The position numbers and the translations under genes were made by a program. A stretch of DNA of 34,227 bases from Alphaproteobacteria bacterium (GTDB lineage: Bacteria > Pseudomonadota > Alphaproteobacteria > Rhizobiales > Hyphomicrobiaceae): positions 1 to 34,227 of the forward strand of contig JAHJQI010000043.1 of assembly GCA_018819265.1 (NCBI GenBank), read 5' to 3'. Shown here piece by piece: positions 14,669 to 22,950 of this stretch. Under the pieces are notes generated by a model, which was not told the origin of the DNA, searched no databases, and worked only from the letters and a program-made list of their open reading frames with translations. Positions within the stretch are counted from its first letter, which is position 1, and each line of letters starts with the position of its first letter.

Positions 14669-15628
14669 TCAACCGACGTTCTTTTTCTCAGGGAACAGCG
14701 TCTCGAAAGGCATCAAGAGCGCCTTGACGACCGGCATTAGAATGGTGCCCAGGACGAAACCAATGATCGCGTCGCAGGTCGCCGTTACGATCCATTCAAG
14801 CGAGCCAGAGGTGCCGTTGCCGGACAATGAGTAGGCGAAGGCTTTGATGGCCTCGAACGGCCACGATATGTGCAGCTCGTGCAAGCTGTGGATGACGATG
14901 CTGCCCCCCACCCACAGCATCGCCGCCGTGCCGATAACGGCGATAGACTTCAACACCGTCGGCATCGCGATGACGAGGCCGCGGCCCATAGCCTTGCCGA
15001 TCTCGAGCCGACTGCTCCGAGCCAGTCTTAGGCCCAGATCGTCGATCTTCACCAAAAGCGCGACAGCGCCATAGACGAGAACCGTGATCAACACTGCCAC
15101 GACGGCCAGCACGATGGCGCGCATCCAGATCGTCTCAGCGTCGATGGTCGCAAGCGCAATCGTCATGATCTCGGCGGAAAGAATGAAGTCCGTCTTGATG
15201 GCACCGGCCACCCGCCGTTCCTCGATATGGGCTGCGTCGAGCGTTTCCGCGGTCTGCGGTCCAGGCTCCTTCGTGTGGGTGATCGCATGCCAGATCTTCT
15301 CGGCACCCTCGAAGCAGAGATAACAACCGCCGAGGATGAGGAGCGGTGGGATGGTCCACGGTGCCACCAAATGCAAAAGGAGCAGCAGCGGGAGTAGGAT
15401 GATGAGCTTGTTGAAGAGCGAACCTCGCGCGATCTTCGCGACGATGGGAAGTTCGCGCGCCGCGGGCAGGCCGCTCACATATTTCGGAGTCACCGCGGCG
15501 TCATCGATGACGACGCCAATCGATTTACTGCCAGCCTTGGCCGCTTGTGCCGCGATGTCGTCGACTTGGGCCGCCGCAAGCTTGGCGATGGCCGCGATGT
15601 CGTCCAACAGTGCGAGAATGCCGCTCAT
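14669..15628 (-). CDS. DUF808 / YedI family inner-membrane protein
   Basis: A 319-residue integral membrane protein of the DUF808 (YedI) family, whose biochemical function is not established. Hallmarks seen are the N-terminal MSGILALLDDIAAIAKLAAA, then VTPKYVSGLPAARELPIVAK (about 47-66) and the acidic-start membrane segment IILLPLLLLLHLVAPW. Next come LGGCYLCFEGAEKIWHAI and several later hydrophobic helices, roughly 135-155, 175-195 and 220-245, plus a C-terminal one. The ATG at 15628 matches the family start; the frame runs 73 codons further up without homology, which I exclude. It is a single gene with long non-coding DNA on both sides and no visible operon partner. Confidence 0.9.
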   Translation of the reverse strand: MSGILALLDDIAAIAKLAAAQVDDIAAQAAKAGSKSIGVVIDDAAVTPKYVSGLPAARELPIVAKIARGSLFNKLIILLPLLLLLHLVAPWTIPPLLILGGCYLCFEGAEKIWHAITHTKEPGPQTAETLDAAHIEERRVAGAIKTDFILSAEIMTIALATIDAETIWMRAIVLAVVAVLITVLVYGAVALLVKIDDLGLRLARSSRLEIGKAMGRGLVIAMPTVLKSIAVIGTAAMLWVGGSIVIHSLHELHISWPFEAIKAFAYSLSGNGTSGSLEWIVTATCDAIIGFVLGTILMPVVKALLMPFETLFPEKKNVG

Positions 15629-16193
15629 AATTACCGGTCTATTGCTCTTGACGACGCTGCAAACGACACGCCGGGACAGGTGGCTTGAGGTGTCCCTTTC
15701 CCTGATAGTCCTTATTATACGTGGCGCGTTGCTGATTTGGATAGTCCCGCCGTTATGGGACTGCACTTTCCAATTGCAGGCGTTCCACATCTGGACTTGC
15801 CCGCTAACCTCATCAAACAAGGTCAAACGTTTCACCCGCGTCTGCAAGGCAGCGATGACAGCTACGGGTCAGGTGCAGGCTTGAGCGGCGTTCAGATGGC
15901 TACCGGAGTGCCCCCAATACCGACCATCTGCGCCATGACCGGCGAACGCCGACGCGATAGGTCCAAGACCGACCGTGATCTCGCGTTGCAACGCAACGTC
16001 GGTCAAGGCCACCTTGCTGACGAACGGCGGTTCTTGAGTGGTGCGCCGCACAAAGTTGCGTCATCCCAGGTGTGGACGACATCCTGCTGAGATCGGCGAC
16101 GAAATCCCGCCGCCGACCATGTCCATTTTTAGAGGTACTGCGTCGGCGTAACCAGTTGTCCCGGCTATGGATCGTGCTTTATGGTCCAGCGCA
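15629..16193. other. Gene-free stretch of about 565 bp
   Basis: No gene is supported. A short hairpin AGTCCC (15743-15748) / GGGACT (15757-15762) has no following T-run. A 60-codon minus-strand frame at 15869-16051 has no start context or recognisable similarity and is probably chance. The remains of a lost gene cannot be excluded. Confidence 0.3.
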
Positions 16194-17495
16194 TTACATG
16201 CCCACAATGGAATTTAAGAGCTCGTCGATCTTTATCGTGGCGAAGTTGGAGAAGGTGTCAGACACGGCGTAAGGCAAGATGATCCGGTCGCCGTGACGCA
16301 TCGCGCCGCAGGTGTAGACGACATTTGGTACGTAGCCCTCTCGCTCGTGCGGCTCGGGTCGGACGAGTGGCTCGCGAGACCGTCCGAGCACTTTCGAGGG
16401 ATCGTTCTTGTCCAGCAGCACTGCACCGATCGAATATTTGCGAACAGGTCCGACGCCATGCGTCAGCAACAGCCAGCAGTCGTCCAATTCGATCGGAGAA
16501 CCGCAACTGCCGATCTGTACAAATTCCCACGGGTGCTCGGGTCGTAAGATCGCCTGGCCGCCGTCCCACGTGTAGAGGTCATTTGAATAGACGAGATACA
16601 GGTTCTCGTTGTCCTGACGCGCGATCATGGCAAAGCGGCCATCGAACTTCTTCGGAAACAGAGCCATGCCTTTGTTGCGCGCAACTGTACCCGCGAGCGG
16701 CCTCAGGCGAAATGTCAGAAAGTCGCTGGTTTCCAGGAGCTCGGATCGGATCGCCCGTCCGCTGTAGGCGGTGTACGTCGCGTAATAAGTCGTGTGACCA
16801 TTGTGAGTGAACTCCACGAATCGCGCATCCTCGATGCCGTTCGATTGCGCGTCTGTCATTGGAAAAATGACGCGCTCACTCAAGTCGTCGCCGGCCCTGA
16901 AGGAAACCTCGACGTCGTCACCCTCTGGGCGCGCCGATCGACTTGCGATCTTCGGAATGCTGGCGAGCCGCGCTGTCGGATCGACCGATACGCTGCCGTC
17001 TGCTCCAATCGATCCCGACCGAAACGTTAATGACGAAATGTGTCCTTCGCCAACGGCGCGCAAGCTGAGAATGAACCGGCAACCTCCAGCCGGAGCGCCG
17101 GATTGATCGGGATGGCGCACGATACTCGGGTTGAACAGAGCGGAGGCTTCGAACGAGTACTCATGCAGGAAGTATGCGCCGATCAGGCATCGCTGCGTCT
17201 TGGTCAAGACGGCATGCGGCGTGAGAGCGTCCTCCATTTCCATGGCGCGGGCCTCGAAAATCTCGAGCAGGTTCCGGTGGCGGCCCTCGAAATTCTCGAG
17301 GACCTCCTGTAGCTGACGCGTAGCCGCGGCAGCTTCGAGCCCAAGTACGCGATGGACGATATGATTTGCGCGCGTCTTGTCGGTCGGATTGAGGTCTCGG
17401 GGTTCAGTCGCGGGCTTGAAGGGCCGGACCACGACCCGAGCCGGGTCTGGCCTGAGATGCAACGCTTGTCGGTTCAAGAACCGGGATTGAGACAA
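16194..17495 (-). CDS. GH130 family glycosidase/phosphorylase
   Basis: A 433-residue enzyme of glycoside hydrolase family 130 (beta-mannoside phosphorylases and related hydrolases), a five-bladed propeller. Seen: FNPSIVRHPD (121-130), NGIEDARFVEFT (219-230, with Asp223 where GH130 enzymes place the catalytic acid), ARNKGMALFPKKFDGRFAMI (272-291), SCGSPIELDDCWLLLTHG (330-347) and VRKYSIGAVLLDKNDPSKVL (351-370). The frame begins with TTG at 17495, with GAGGGGG 6 bases upstream, and overlaps the end of the upstream fusion gene by 92 bp. No ATG lies before residue 85, so the TTG start is required to keep the N-terminal propeller. The PMI-glycosyltransferase fusion beside it points to mannose-containing glycan or oligosaccharide metabolism. 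Phosphorylase versus hydrolase cannot be decided from motifs. Confidence 0.85.
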   Translation of the reverse strand: MSQSRFLNRQALHLRPDPARVVVRPFKPATEPRDLNPTDKTRANHIVHRVLGLEAAAATRQLQEVLENFEGRHRNLLEIFEARAMEMEDALTPHAVLTKTQRCLIGAYFLHEYSFEASALFNPSIVRHPDQSGAPAGGCRFILSLRAVGEGHISSLTFRSGSIGADGSVSVDPTARLASIPKIASRSARPEGDDVEVSFRAGDDLSERVIFPMTDAQSNGIEDARFVEFTHNGHTTYYATYTAYSGRAIRSELLETSDFLTFRLRPLAGTVARNKGMALFPKKFDGRFAMIARQDNENLYLVYSNDLYTWDGGQAILRPEHPWEFVQIGSCGSPIELDDCWLLLTHGVGPVRKYSIGAVLLDKNDPSKVLGRSREPLVRPEPHEREGYVPNVVYTCGAMRHGDRIILPYAVSDTFSNFATIKIDELLNSIVGM

Positions 17496-20400
17496 CGGAA
17501 CCCCCTCGGTTAGCTACAGATACGGGCGCGCGGCTTTGGTCACCGCGAACCAGATTGATTGCCTGCTTCTCTTGTTCTATCGCAATTGAGCGGTAGAACT
17601 GCCGCATTTCAACGACGCCCAACAAATACGACAGCACCGACTCGGCGCCGCGGTTTTCGTTGGCGCGATCCCGATGAAGTCCATCGCGGCAACTCCCGGT
17701 TTCGGGATCAGCCAGCGGCGTTGCGAGATCGTTCCGCCCGACAAACCACGCGAAAGCGGATGTTGCGCCTGAAGCCCACTCGGGATGGTGGGTGACATTC
17801 CACGCAGCAAGACAAGCCGAAATCGTGGCGGCGGCTTCAACAGGCTGCTGGTCGAACGCCAACGGGAGGCAGCGCGCGTTACCAAAGCTCTCCGTGCCCA
17901 CGGAGCGAAAGTTGCCTTTTGGCGATGATTGTATCGTCATCAACCATCGCATTGCGCGCGTACCAGCATCGATCAGATCCTGGTTTTGCGTGGCAACCCC
18001 TGTTGTTATCAGCGCTTGGGGAAGTCTCGCATTGTCGTAGGCCAGCTCGTCCTCGAACCATACCCATTTCTTCGTCTCCACCGCCCTCAAGGCCGCCAGC
18101 AGCTTTCCGGCGAGTATGCCGCGCAACCGCTCGCACGTCGGATTATCTGCGTGGTGCGCGAAATAGGCATTGAGGCCGAGCAAAGTAAATGCCCACGCCC
18201 GGGGTGACCTGAAGGATTCGACCGACGGCATCGCCAGATCAAACAGCGCCGCCGCCCATCTGCGCCGGGATGCATCGAGATCGGCGCCCGCACAGGAGCC
18301 GAGGGCCCACAAGGTTCGCGCGTGACTGTCCTCCGACCCCTGCGGCTCGAGCCAGCGCCGGTCGTAGCTCATGAAATTGCGAAAGCGTCGCGTGTCCGGA
18401 TTCCAGGCATGCTGAATGAACGCAGCGAAGCTTGTTGTCAGCGCGGATGCGAAGCGCGGTTCGCCCGGTCCGCCGAGCATAACGGAGAGCAATAGTGCGC
18501 GGGCGTTGTCATCGACGCAATAGCCATGGGCGCGATCTGGAACGCAATGGACGGCGTGCTGAAGCAGGCCGGTGCTGTCGCACATTGTCAGGAAATGATC
18601 GGTCCGAAACTCGGGATCTCGATGCTCCGCTTGCTGTGCACTCCTGCCTGTCGTGGTTGCCACAGGCGCTGGCCGTGACTGTCTTCCTACTTTCTCGAAT
18701 GCGCAGAGATATGTCGCCGCAGTTCGTGCCCAGGTCATCGAGCGGCTGTCAGCGTAGGCCCGCTCGCGCATCGCGTTACGACGAGGTTCATCGGTCAATA
18801 GGCCGGCAATCTCCCTGCCGATACCTAGCGTATCGCCAAACGGCACGAGAATACCGCGACCGTCACCCAGAAGTTCGCTGGCGTGCCAATAGGGGGTCGA
18901 GACGACGGCCTTGCCGAGTCCGAAGCTGTAGGCAAGCGTACCGGAGGTCATCTGCGCTTCGTTGAGATAGGGCGTCACGTAAACGTCGCATGCTGTGATG
19001 AAGTCGAGAAGCATGCTCTGGTCGACGAACTGGTCGATAAACACGACATGCTCGTCGAGGGCGAGTTCTGCGACCCGCGCCTGGAGACTTTCGCGGTAGG
19101 CCTCGCCGTGTTGGCGCACGAGATTTGGATGCGATGCGCCCAATACGATGTAGACCGCGTTCGGGCATGCCTTGACGATGTCAGGTATTGCCTCGATGAC
19201 GGTCTCGATGCCCTTGCTCGGCGACAGTAGCCCAAAGCTCAGGATGATGGTCTTGCCGGCGAAACCCAGCTTGCACTTGGCATCCTGTGTACCCAGAAAC
19301 GGGACATCGGGGATGCCGTGCGGGATCACTTCGATCATTCGTGCAGGCACGTCATGGACCGTTTGGAGCAACTCGCGCCCCTTCTCCGCCATCACTACGA
19401 GCCGCGAGGACCGGGCAATGATCTCGTCCATCACCACGCGCTGGTCAAGCGTTGGCTCGGCCAACACCGTGTGCAATGTCGTAACGACCGGCATCTTGAG
19501 GCGCTTGATCATCTCGACGATGTGACTGCCTGCCGCGCCACCGAAAATGCCATACTCGTGTTGGAGCGAGACGACGTCAAAACCGCTCCGGTTGAGGATG
19601 GCGGCGGCGCGCACATAGCTGTCGATCGTGTCGTCTGAGATCTCGATCTTGACGCAGTCGGGGTACTCATAGGTGCGGCCCGCATCGTTCATTGCGACGA
19701 CGCACGTCTCGAGTGCGGGCCGCGACAGTGCTACGGCTTGATGCAGGTCGTGGGTGAACGTAGCGATGCCGCACCGCCGCGGCAGATGATTGCCAACGAA
19801 CGCCACGCGCTGAATCGGCCTCTTCAGTGACGCTCCGATCTGGCTTGCCGACGAGCCGGTCGCGCTTGAGTTCCGTCGCGTGATATCGATCGCGTTCGGT
19901 GGTATGGCGCCGCGTTTCAGAATTCCAGCAATTGGACCGATTCCGGTATAGGCGATCAGAGCGGTCAGTCCCTCGCACCCTGCGTTGATCTTGATCGTGT
20001 CATTTTCCGCGAACATGCCATCACCCTTGGAAACAGAGAAATTGCCGGTCGACGCGCTGCCGCTGAGCACCAACAGCCAGGTCTCTCGCTGGGCGGCCAT
20101 TTGCCAGGTCGTATCCGGTGGCAACTCCATCCGTTCGAGCACAAAGCTGCGGTCGCTGACGAGTAAGGTGCGGTGATCGCTCAAGCGGTTGGACTGCGGT
20201 TGTGAGGCAGCCGGTCCGGGGATCGACGCTGCCAGCGCACTTTCGATTTGCAGCTCACGCGCCCGGCCGTGGTCGAACAAGCGGAACGTGGTATCGCTGC
20301 GCTGCTGGATCTCGGCAATCACCAGACCAGCGCCGATCGCGTGGATGGTGCCGGCTGGGACCATGATGGTGTCGTCCGCCGCAACAGACTTCCAAGCAAC

Positions 20401-20769
20401 GGCGTCGGCGATCGAGCCGTCCAGAGCCGCACTGCGGAGCTGCGGTATCGTCATCGGCTCTCTAAGCCCCAGAGCGACGCGAGCGTCCGATGTCGCGCTC
20501 AGTACATACCAGGCCTCCGATTTTCCGTTCGGCAGGCCAAGAGATCGGGCATGTTCGTCGTCAGGGTGGACCTGGATCGAAATCGGTGCGCTCGTGAGCA
20601 GCACCTTGAGGAGAAGTGCAGGAGCCAATTCCGGGTCGCCGGGCCGATCGTACCAAATTTCTCCGACCGGTCCCGTGCTGATGCCGGATGCAGCTGGCAC
20701 CCAATCGGACGGCTCGTTGACACCCCATGGTCTGTGCATGGCTCGCCGGCTTGCAAGTTCAATGGTCAT
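17404..20769 (-). CDS. Fusion: class I mannose-6-phosphate isomerase, GT4 glycosyltransferase, helical-toroid domain
   Basis: A 1,121-residue multidomain protein. Domain 1 (about 1-290) is a class I phosphomannose isomerase. Its zinc ligands are visible as QVHPDDEHA (Q66, H68), SEAWYVL (E85) and PAGTIHAIGAG (H143), and a cupin-like C-terminal half follows. It interconverts fructose-6-P and mannose-6-P. Domain 2 (about 318-695) is a GT4-type glycosyltransferase, with RVAFVGNHLPRRCGIATFTH, LQHEYGIFG, PHGIPD, SFGLLSPSKGIE and NEAQMTSGTLAYSFGLGKAV. It would transfer a sugar from a nucleotide donor. Domain 3 (about 720-1,100) resembles an alpha/alpha toroid (DSTGLLQHAVHCVPDRAHGY, then CVDDNARALLLSVML). 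ATG at 20769 fits the PMI start. It lies 145 bp after a 41-residue gene and overlaps the GH130 gene. Channelled supply of an activated mannose-type glycan is inferred. No frameshift is evident. Confidence 0.85.
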   Translation of the reverse strand: MTIELASRRAMHRPWGVNEPSDWVPAASGISTGPVGEIWYDRPGDPELAPALLLKVLLTSAPISIQVHPDDEHARSLGLPNGKSEAWYVLSATSDARVALGLREPMTIPQLRSAALDGSIADAVAWKSVAADDTIMVPAGTIHAIGAGLVIAEIQQRSDTTFRLFDHGRARELQIESALAASIPGPAASQPQSNRLSDHRTLLVSDRSFVLERMELPPDTTWQMAAQRETWLLVLSGSASTGNFSVSKGDGMFAENDTIKINAGCEGLTALIAYTGIGPIAGILKRGAIPPNAIDITRRNSSATGSSASQIGASLKRPIQRVAFVGNHLPRRCGIATFTHDLHQAVALSRPALETCVVAMNDAGRTYEYPDCVKIEISDDTIDSYVRAAAILNRSGFDVVSLQHEYGIFGGAAGSHIVEMIKRLKMPVVTTLHTVLAEPTLDQRVVMDEIIARSSRLVVMAEKGRELLQTVHDVPARMIEVIPHGIPDVPFLGTQDAKCKLGFAGKTIILSFGLLSPSKGIETVIEAIPDIVKACPNAVYIVLGASHPNLVRQHGEAYRESLQARVAELALDEHVVFIDQFVDQSMLLDFITACDVYVTPYLNEAQMTSGTLAYSFGLGKAVVSTPYWHASELLGDGRGILVPFGDTLGIGREIAGLLTDEPRRNAMRERAYADSRSMTWARTAATYLCAFEKVGRQSRPAPVATTTGRSAQQAEHRDPEFRTDHFLTMCDSTGLLQHAVHCVPDRAHGYCVDDNARALLLSVMLGGPGEPRFASALTTSFAAFIQHAWNPDTRRFRNFMSYDRRWLEPQGSEDSHARTLWALGSCAGADLDASRRRWAAALFDLAMPSVESFRSPRAWAFTLLGLNAYFAHHADNPTCERLRGILAGKLLAALRAVETKKWVWFEDELAYDNARLPQALITTGVATQNQDLIDAGTRAMRWLMTIQSSPKGNFRSVGTESFGNARCLPLAFDQQPVEAAATISACLAAWNVTHHPEWASGATSAFAWFVGRNDLATPLADPETGSCRDGLHRDRANENRGAESVLSYLLGVVEMRQFYRSIAIEQEKQAINLVRGDQSRAPVSVANRGGSVVSIPVLEPTSVASQARPGSGRGPALQARD

Positions 20770-20914
20770 GTTTATCCAATTGTGGCGCGCGTGCAGTTGC
20801 TCAGAAGCGAGGGCTCCTGAGGATCGACAGTGATAGGCTGTCTGTAATTGAGCGTAGCGACGGACGCACCTTCGCGGCACCATCGGGAATTACCTACGTC
20901 GCGGAGTAGAACTC

Positions 20915-21040
20915 CTAGCGGGTGGCTTCGAGCAGGAGCATCACGCTTCCCGCCATGCCGACGCTGAGCAGCGAAAGACCGCCAATCGTGCCGATCAGCC
21001 AAGCGATCTCACGGAACTCGTCCCTGAATTGGGTGCTCAT
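20915..21040 (-). CDS. Small single-span membrane protein (41 aa)
   Basis: Translated by hand, the frame runs from ATG 21040 (MSTQFRDEFREIAW, then IGTIGGLSLLSVGMAGSVML) to TAG at 20915-20917. A charged N-terminal helix is followed by one hydrophobic segment (about 15-37). Its start overlaps the stop of the 83-residue gene as ATGA, so it is translationally coupled to it. It lies 145 bp upstream of the PMI-glycosyltransferase fusion in the same direction and may belong to that transcript. It is too short for many gene finders. No family is recognised. Confidence 0.55.
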   Translation of the reverse strand: MSTQFRDEFREIAWLIGTIGGLSLLSVGMAGSVMLLLEATR

Positions 21041-21288
21041 CGGTTCTGACCGGCCGGCGCGTTGCGATGCGTTGCGCCGGGATAGGCTTCAATTGAGACC
21101 TCCGGGGCGGTATCGAATACGACGGAGATGCCCACCGGCCAGCCGTGGTTCTGCTGGGCAAGACCGGCGAGACGCTCGGCCAGTTGTGCGAGCGTGGTGC
21201 CGCCCACGAGATCGAACGACTGCTCGTGATCCCCAAACAGCGCGGTGACGCGATGTTGGGGTGTTGTGTGATGAGGGTGATTGTCCAT
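21037..21288 (-). CDS. Small hypothetical protein (83 aa), coupled to the 41-aa gene
   Basis: An N-terminal His-rich segment (MDNHPHHTTPQHR) is followed by TALFGDHEQSFDLVGGTTLA, then a helix (QLAERLAGLAQQNHGWP) and a final strand (GISVVFDTAPEVSIEA). The layout suggests a small alpha/beta fold. No family is recognised. ATG at 21288 is preferred because the longer frame upstream is basic and unlike protein. It ends in an ATGA overlap with the 41-residue gene, so the two are expressed together just upstream of the PMI-GT fusion. Confidence 0.6.
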   Translation of the reverse strand: MDNHPHHTTPQHRVTALFGDHEQSFDLVGGTTLAQLAERLAGLAQQNHGWPVGISVVFDTAPEVSIEAYPGATHRNAPAGQNR

Positions 21289-21675
21289 GATACGCGAGAA
21301 CTCCTGAGTGCGACTCTTCGATGCGACGGCGCATCGTGTCCGTCTGCAACACTTGTTGCGGACCCATTGTCCATACCGGGTGAACCCTCGCGTTGGCCTG
21401 CGAACCGCATCCGGCATCGCGGAGGGCAATGAACGGCAACGATAGGCCGTTTGATGCGGCGTGGTGAGACTCGGAGTCTACTCAATCTGCTCGCGCGCCG
21501 CTCCGCTGCCTCCGGTCTAGCAGCGTTGAGTACTTTCCGATCCTCGCGCTGCGGACGCGGAAGGAGCAGTCTATCCGTAATGCCAGTGCGGCGCTGCCTT
21601 CCCTCGAAGCGAGAGAGTGCGGTTCGCGGCCACGCAGTCGCAAATCAATCAGCATCCAATTTGTGGAGAACGAAC
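21289..21675. other. Gene-free divergent stretch
   Basis: No gene is supported. It lies between the minus-strand small-protein pair and the plus-strand GlsB gene and should hold two divergent promoters. I looked for the Rhizobiales general-stress promoter (GGAAC, about 16 bases, CGTT) and saw no full match. Confidence 0.35.
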
Positions 21676-21933
21676 ATGCCTGTAGAAGCACTTCTGATCT
21701 GGTTGCTCATCGGCGCCGTCGCCGGATTCCTGGCCGGTGTCATCGTCAAAGGCTATGGCTTCGGTCTTGTCGGCAACATTATCATTGGCATCGTCGGCGC
21801 GGTCATTGCGGGTGCCTTGTTGCCAAAACTGGGATTGTTCCCAGGCACCGACCTGCTCGGCCAAATAGTGTCAGCCACCTTGGGCGCTGTCGGACTACTT
21901 CTTCTGATCAGCGTGGTTCGCCGCGTTGCCTGA
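21676..21933 (+). CDS. GlsB/YeaQ/YmgE family stress-response membrane protein
   Basis: An 85-residue, very hydrophobic inner-membrane protein with three transmembrane helices (about 5-22, 28-48, 60-80). It shows the family-typical glycine-rich segments IGAVAGFLAGVIVKGYGFG, LVGNIIIGIVGAVIAGALLP and QIVSATLGAVGLLLLISVV. The family is induced under stress; its molecular role is unknown. GGAG lies 8 bases before the ATG at 21676. The frame extends further upstream without homology, which I exclude. It begins a plus-strand run with BA14K, CsbD and a small membrane peptide that all look like stress- or envelope-related genes. Confidence 0.92.
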   Translation: MPVEALLIWLLIGAVAGFLAGVIVKGYGFGLVGNIIIGIVGAVIAGALLPKLGLFPGTDLLGQIVSATLGAVGLLLLISVVRRVA

Positions 21934-22033
21934 CTCCAAGGCTGCTCCATTTCCTTTATGGCTCCCTGAATAAGTCCGGCGAAATCCTGATGCTACCTGG
22001 TCATTTCCCCAGCAACAGGAGCGCTAGATCAAC

Positions 22034-22489
22034 ATGAAAGTTGAGAACATGAGAAGCCTTATTCGATCCACGTGCATTGCCGCAATCTGCGCCGTGGTGC
22101 CAGTCGTCTCCTCCGGACCGGTCATGGCAGCCCCAAGCGGTGCGCTATTGTCGCCGATTGCCGCGGTAGCCGCAGTATCCAGTCAATTCGAGACCGTTAA
22201 GTACCGTCGCCATGGCAGTCGGCGAGCCATCGGACTGCGCAGAGGGGGCCGCTATGGCAACTACCGTCGCAATCGCTCGCGCGGACACTATGGCCGAAAT
22301 GCCGGCATCGGAATTGGCGCCGCGATCATCGGTGGCGTCATCCTCTCTGAAGCCGCCCGCTCGGCGCATCGCCACAATCACAGCAGCGACTGGGCGCGTT
22401 GCGAAAGCACCTATCGCTCGTTCGAGAGCAGAACCGGCATGTACACAGGCAACGACGGCATCCGCCGAACGTGCCCGTATCTCAGGTAG
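22034..22489 (+). CDS. BA14K family exported protein
   Basis: A 151-residue protein with an N-terminal signal peptide (hydrophobic core TCIAAICAVVPVVSS) and an Arg/Gly/Tyr-rich middle (about 55-90). A hydrophobic stretch IGIGAAIIGGVILS (about 91-104) precedes the BA14K-type ending WARCESTYRSFESRTGMY (about 119-136), which closes with RTCPY. BA14K proteins are Brucella immunoreactive proteins found across Rhizobiales, with lectin-like properties reported for the prototype. The ATG at 22034 has a distant GGAG (14 bases); the ATG at 22049 (MRSLIRS) gives a more normal signal peptide and is an equal candidate. It lies 100 bp after GlsB. Confidence 0.85.
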   Translation: MKVENMRSLIRSTCIAAICAVVPVVSSGPVMAAPSGALLSPIAAVAAVSSQFETVKYRRHGSRRAIGLRRGGRYGNYRRNRSRGHYGRNAGIGIGAAIIGGVILSEAARSAHRHNHSSDWARCESTYRSFESRTGMYTGNDGIRRTCPYLR

Positions 22490-22535
22490 CGCGGGCTCCG
22501 CTGCCTCCAACCCTCACAAATCAGGAGCCATCGAC

Positions 22536-22721
22536 ATGGACAAACAACGCATCAAGGGCGCCGCTCTGCGTCTCAAGGGCAGTATCAAGAAGGCGGTAGG
22601 GCGGTTGACTGGAAACGAACGCCTCGAGGCCAGCGGTGAAGTTGACAAGGCCGCCGGCTCGGTTCGTACGCTCGTCGGCGAGACCAAGGATACGATTCGC
22701 AACAGTACAAAGAGCCGCTGA
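22536..22721 (+). CDS. CsbD family stress protein
   Basis: A 61-residue hydrophilic, helical protein of the CsbD family, induced by general stress in several bacteria, of unknown function. The characteristic MDKQRIKGAALRLKGSIKKA (1-20) and VGRLTGNERLEASGEVDKAA (21-40) are clear, followed by GSVRTLVGETKDTIRN. AGGAG lies 8 bases before the ATG at 22536. It follows the BA14K gene after 46 bp, in the same direction. Confidence 0.95.
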   Translation: MDKQRIKGAALRLKGSIKKAVGRLTGNERLEASGEVDKAAGSVRTLVGETKDTIRNSTKSR

Positions 22722-22794
22722 ATATGCAGCCATGGATCGCGGTCGAGGCGTGGTGCCCCGCCCGCGAGACGGCTCATTCTCTGGAGACAATGAC

Positions 22795-22914
22795 ATGAAA
22801 TCGACGCTCATAGCCCTGCTCGTCGTTGCGCTCGGCGTGTTGGGGTATTTCTACTACCAGAGCACCCGCAACGACATTACGATCAGTCTGCCGAGCGTCG
22901 AGATGAAGCGCTAA
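22795..22914 (+). CDS. Single-span membrane peptide (39 aa)
   Basis: MKSTLIALLVVALGVLGYFY, then YQSTRNDITISLPSVEMKR. One N-terminal hydrophobic segment (about 4-20) is followed by a short polar tail. GGAGACA lies upstream of the ATG at 22795. It is 73 bp after CsbD and 36 bp before the PfkB kinase, in the same direction. Short proteins of this type occur near CsbD genes in alphaproteobacteria, as far as I recall. The function is unknown. Confidence 0.65.
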   Translation: MKSTLIALLVVALGVLGYFYYQSTRNDITISLPSVEMKR

Positions 22915-22950
22915 TGGCAACCCACGAACGGCTTTGATTTGGTTGCGGAC

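Noticed and set aside
15869..16051. 60-codon minus-strand frame in the DUF808-GH130 gap
   Set aside because: No start context, no family and a short length; kept only as a remark in the stretch entry.
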